This document shows, in pieces, positions 22,692-23,513 of a stretch of 23,513 nucleotides of DNA. The stretch's first letter is position 1. The number at the start of each line of letters is the position of its first letter. Where the stretch lies: the NCBI GenBank assembly GCA_043782425.1, contig JAYWAM010000332.1, forward strand, positions 1 through 23,513, read 5' to 3'. The position numbers and the translations under genes were made by a program. This DNA comes from JAYWAM01 sp043782425 (lineage in GTDB: Bacteria > Pseudomonadota > Gammaproteobacteria > Burkholderiales > Usitatibacteraceae). The notes beneath the pieces were generated by a model. The model saw only the letters and a program-made list of their open reading frames with translations. It did not search any database and had not been told where the DNA came from.

Positions 22692-23387
22692 ATGCTGCAA
22701 ATTCGCAAGAGTGACGAGCGCGGCCATGCGGATCATGGCTGGCTTAAGTCTTTTCATAGCTTTTCCTTTGCCGATTATCGCGACCCGGCGCACATGGGCT
22801 TTGGCGCGCTGCGCGTTATCAATGAGGACTGGGTGCAACCCGGCATGGGTTTCGGCACTCACGCGCATCAGGATATGGAGATCATCACCTATGTGCTGGA
22901 AGGAGCGCTGGAGCACAAGGACAGCATGGGCAACGGTTCCATTATCCGCCCCGGCGATGTGCAGCGCATGAGCGCGGGAACGGGCGTGCGCCACAGCGAA
23001 TTTAATCCGTCCAAAGACGAACTGGTGCATTTGTTGCAGATCTGGATTGAGCCTGACGTGCGCGGTATCAAGCCTAGCTATGAAGAAAAAAAATTTGACG
23101 CAGCATCAAAGCGCGGCCAGTTGTGCCTGATCGGCTCGTCGAACGCACGTCAAGGCTCGGTGAAAATTCACCAGAATGCCGATGTGTATGCTGCTTTGCT
23201 CGACGGCGCCGAGCGGGTGGTACACTCGCTGGCATCCGGGCGGCGCGCTTTTCTGCACGTAGCGCGCGGCAGCGTCAGCGCAAATGGGCTTGCGCTGGCG
23301 GCGGGGGATGCACTGAAGATGACAGATGAGACGCAGATTGTGATCACAGGTAAGGGCGCAGAAGTGCTGCTGTTTGACTTGCCGTAA
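22692..23387 (+). CDS. Pirin family protein (YhhW-like quercetin 2,3-dioxygenase type)
   Basis: The 231-residue bicupin protein has the pirin signature: F-H-S-F-S-F-A-D-Y near the start, metal ligands H57 and H59 in G-T-H-A-H-Q-D-M-E, and H101 and E103 in G-V-R-H-S-E-F. The C-terminal cupin lacks metal ligands, as in YhhW. Family members bind Fe or a similar metal; several cleave quercetin in vitro, but the physiological role is unclear. A CGGAG ribosome-binding site supports the ATG. It stands alone between intergenic repeats. Length is normal for the family. Confidence 0.95.
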   Translation: MLQIRKSDERGHADHGWLKSFHSFSFADYRDPAHMGFGALRVINEDWVQPGMGFGTHAHQDMEIITYVLEGALEHKDSMGNGSIIRPGDVQRMSAGTGVRHSEFNPSKDELVHLLQIWIEPDVRGIKPSYEEKKFDAASKRGQLCLIGSSNARQGSVKIHQNADVYAALLDGAERVVHSLASGRRAFLHVARGSVSANGLALAAGDALKMTDETQIVITGKGAEVLLFDLP

Positions 23388-23416
23388 CTATTGAAAATTC
23401 TCTAATTTGTGACAGC

Positions 23417-23513
23417 CCCACCCTCACCCCCGCCCTCTCCCGCCCAAGCGGGAGAGGGAGTTTTCTCCCTCTCCACCGGAACGGGGGAGAGGGTCGGGGT
23501 GAGGGGGTGGTGG
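23417..23513. repeat. Large palindromic intergenic repeat, cut by the window end
   Basis: The sequence ccaccctcacccccgccctc near the left end is mirrored by a gagggtcggggtgagggggtgg run at the right. An inner stem (ctctcccgc with gcgggagag) is followed by a t-run at about 23461-23464. This is the familiar 'ccctcaccc...gggtgaggg' repeat; its first stem may terminate the pirin transcript. Confidence 0.75.

Overview
The window looks like a chromosomal segment of a Gram-negative betaproteobacterium, possibly Nitrosomonadales or Gallionellaceae. This rests on moderate GC, proteobacterial gene families (gluQ, a YhhW-type pirin, an S8 protease with a Sec signal) and abundant palindromic intergenic repeats of the 'tcccgctttcgcgggaatgac' type. 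The lineage is an inference from style; no rRNA or tRNA gene was seen.

Layout. Positions 1-2610 are an accessory patch: a 2OG-Fe(II) oxygenase gene, a 219-bp element with terminal inverted repeats (TIRs), a ParE-type toxin-antitoxin (TA) pair, a decayed fragment of a second oxygenase gene, an unrecognised small gene, and duplicated promoter-region sequence. Positions 2616-3641 encode a membrane-tethered PF04392 substrate-binding protein. Positions 3797-5836 hold a compact type II restriction-modification (R-M) candidate: a D12-class adenine methylase, diverging from a controller gene that overlaps a PD-(D/E)XK nuclease candidate, with a palindromic operator between. Positions 5982-10516 are a tightly overlapping four-gene signalling operon: Cache-HAMP histidine kinase, single-domain receiver, receiver-class III cyclase, and LuxR-type regulator. 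It ends at a bidirectional terminator shared with a 1042-residue secreted subtilisin-like protease.

From 13895 comes gluQ (glutamyl-Q tRNA(Asp) synthetase), with a perfect TGTGA-N6-TCACA site placed like a class II CRP promoter upstream. A BrnT-type TA pair follows, flanked by gluQ on one side and a truncated, nonsense-mutated gluQ 5' duplicate on the other. Positions 16276-21617 form a three-gene envelope operon on the minus strand: a secreted zinc-phospholipase-C-like protein, a lipoprotein, and a propeller/Ig/PKD protein broken by one missing base. A strong sigma-70 promoter lies upstream of it, and a divergent XRE regulator gene follows. The last part holds a second TIR element, a third gluQ fragment, further palindromic repeats and a pirin gene.

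How it may work together. The signalling operon suggests ligand sensing, then phosphorelay, then cyclic-nucleotide synthesis and transcription control. The CRP-like site upstream of gluQ is a possible target of that nucleotide. The solitary binding protein may be the sensory partner of the kinase, displaced by the R-M block. Both TA pairs lie between imperfect direct duplications, a repeated architecture that deserves checking.
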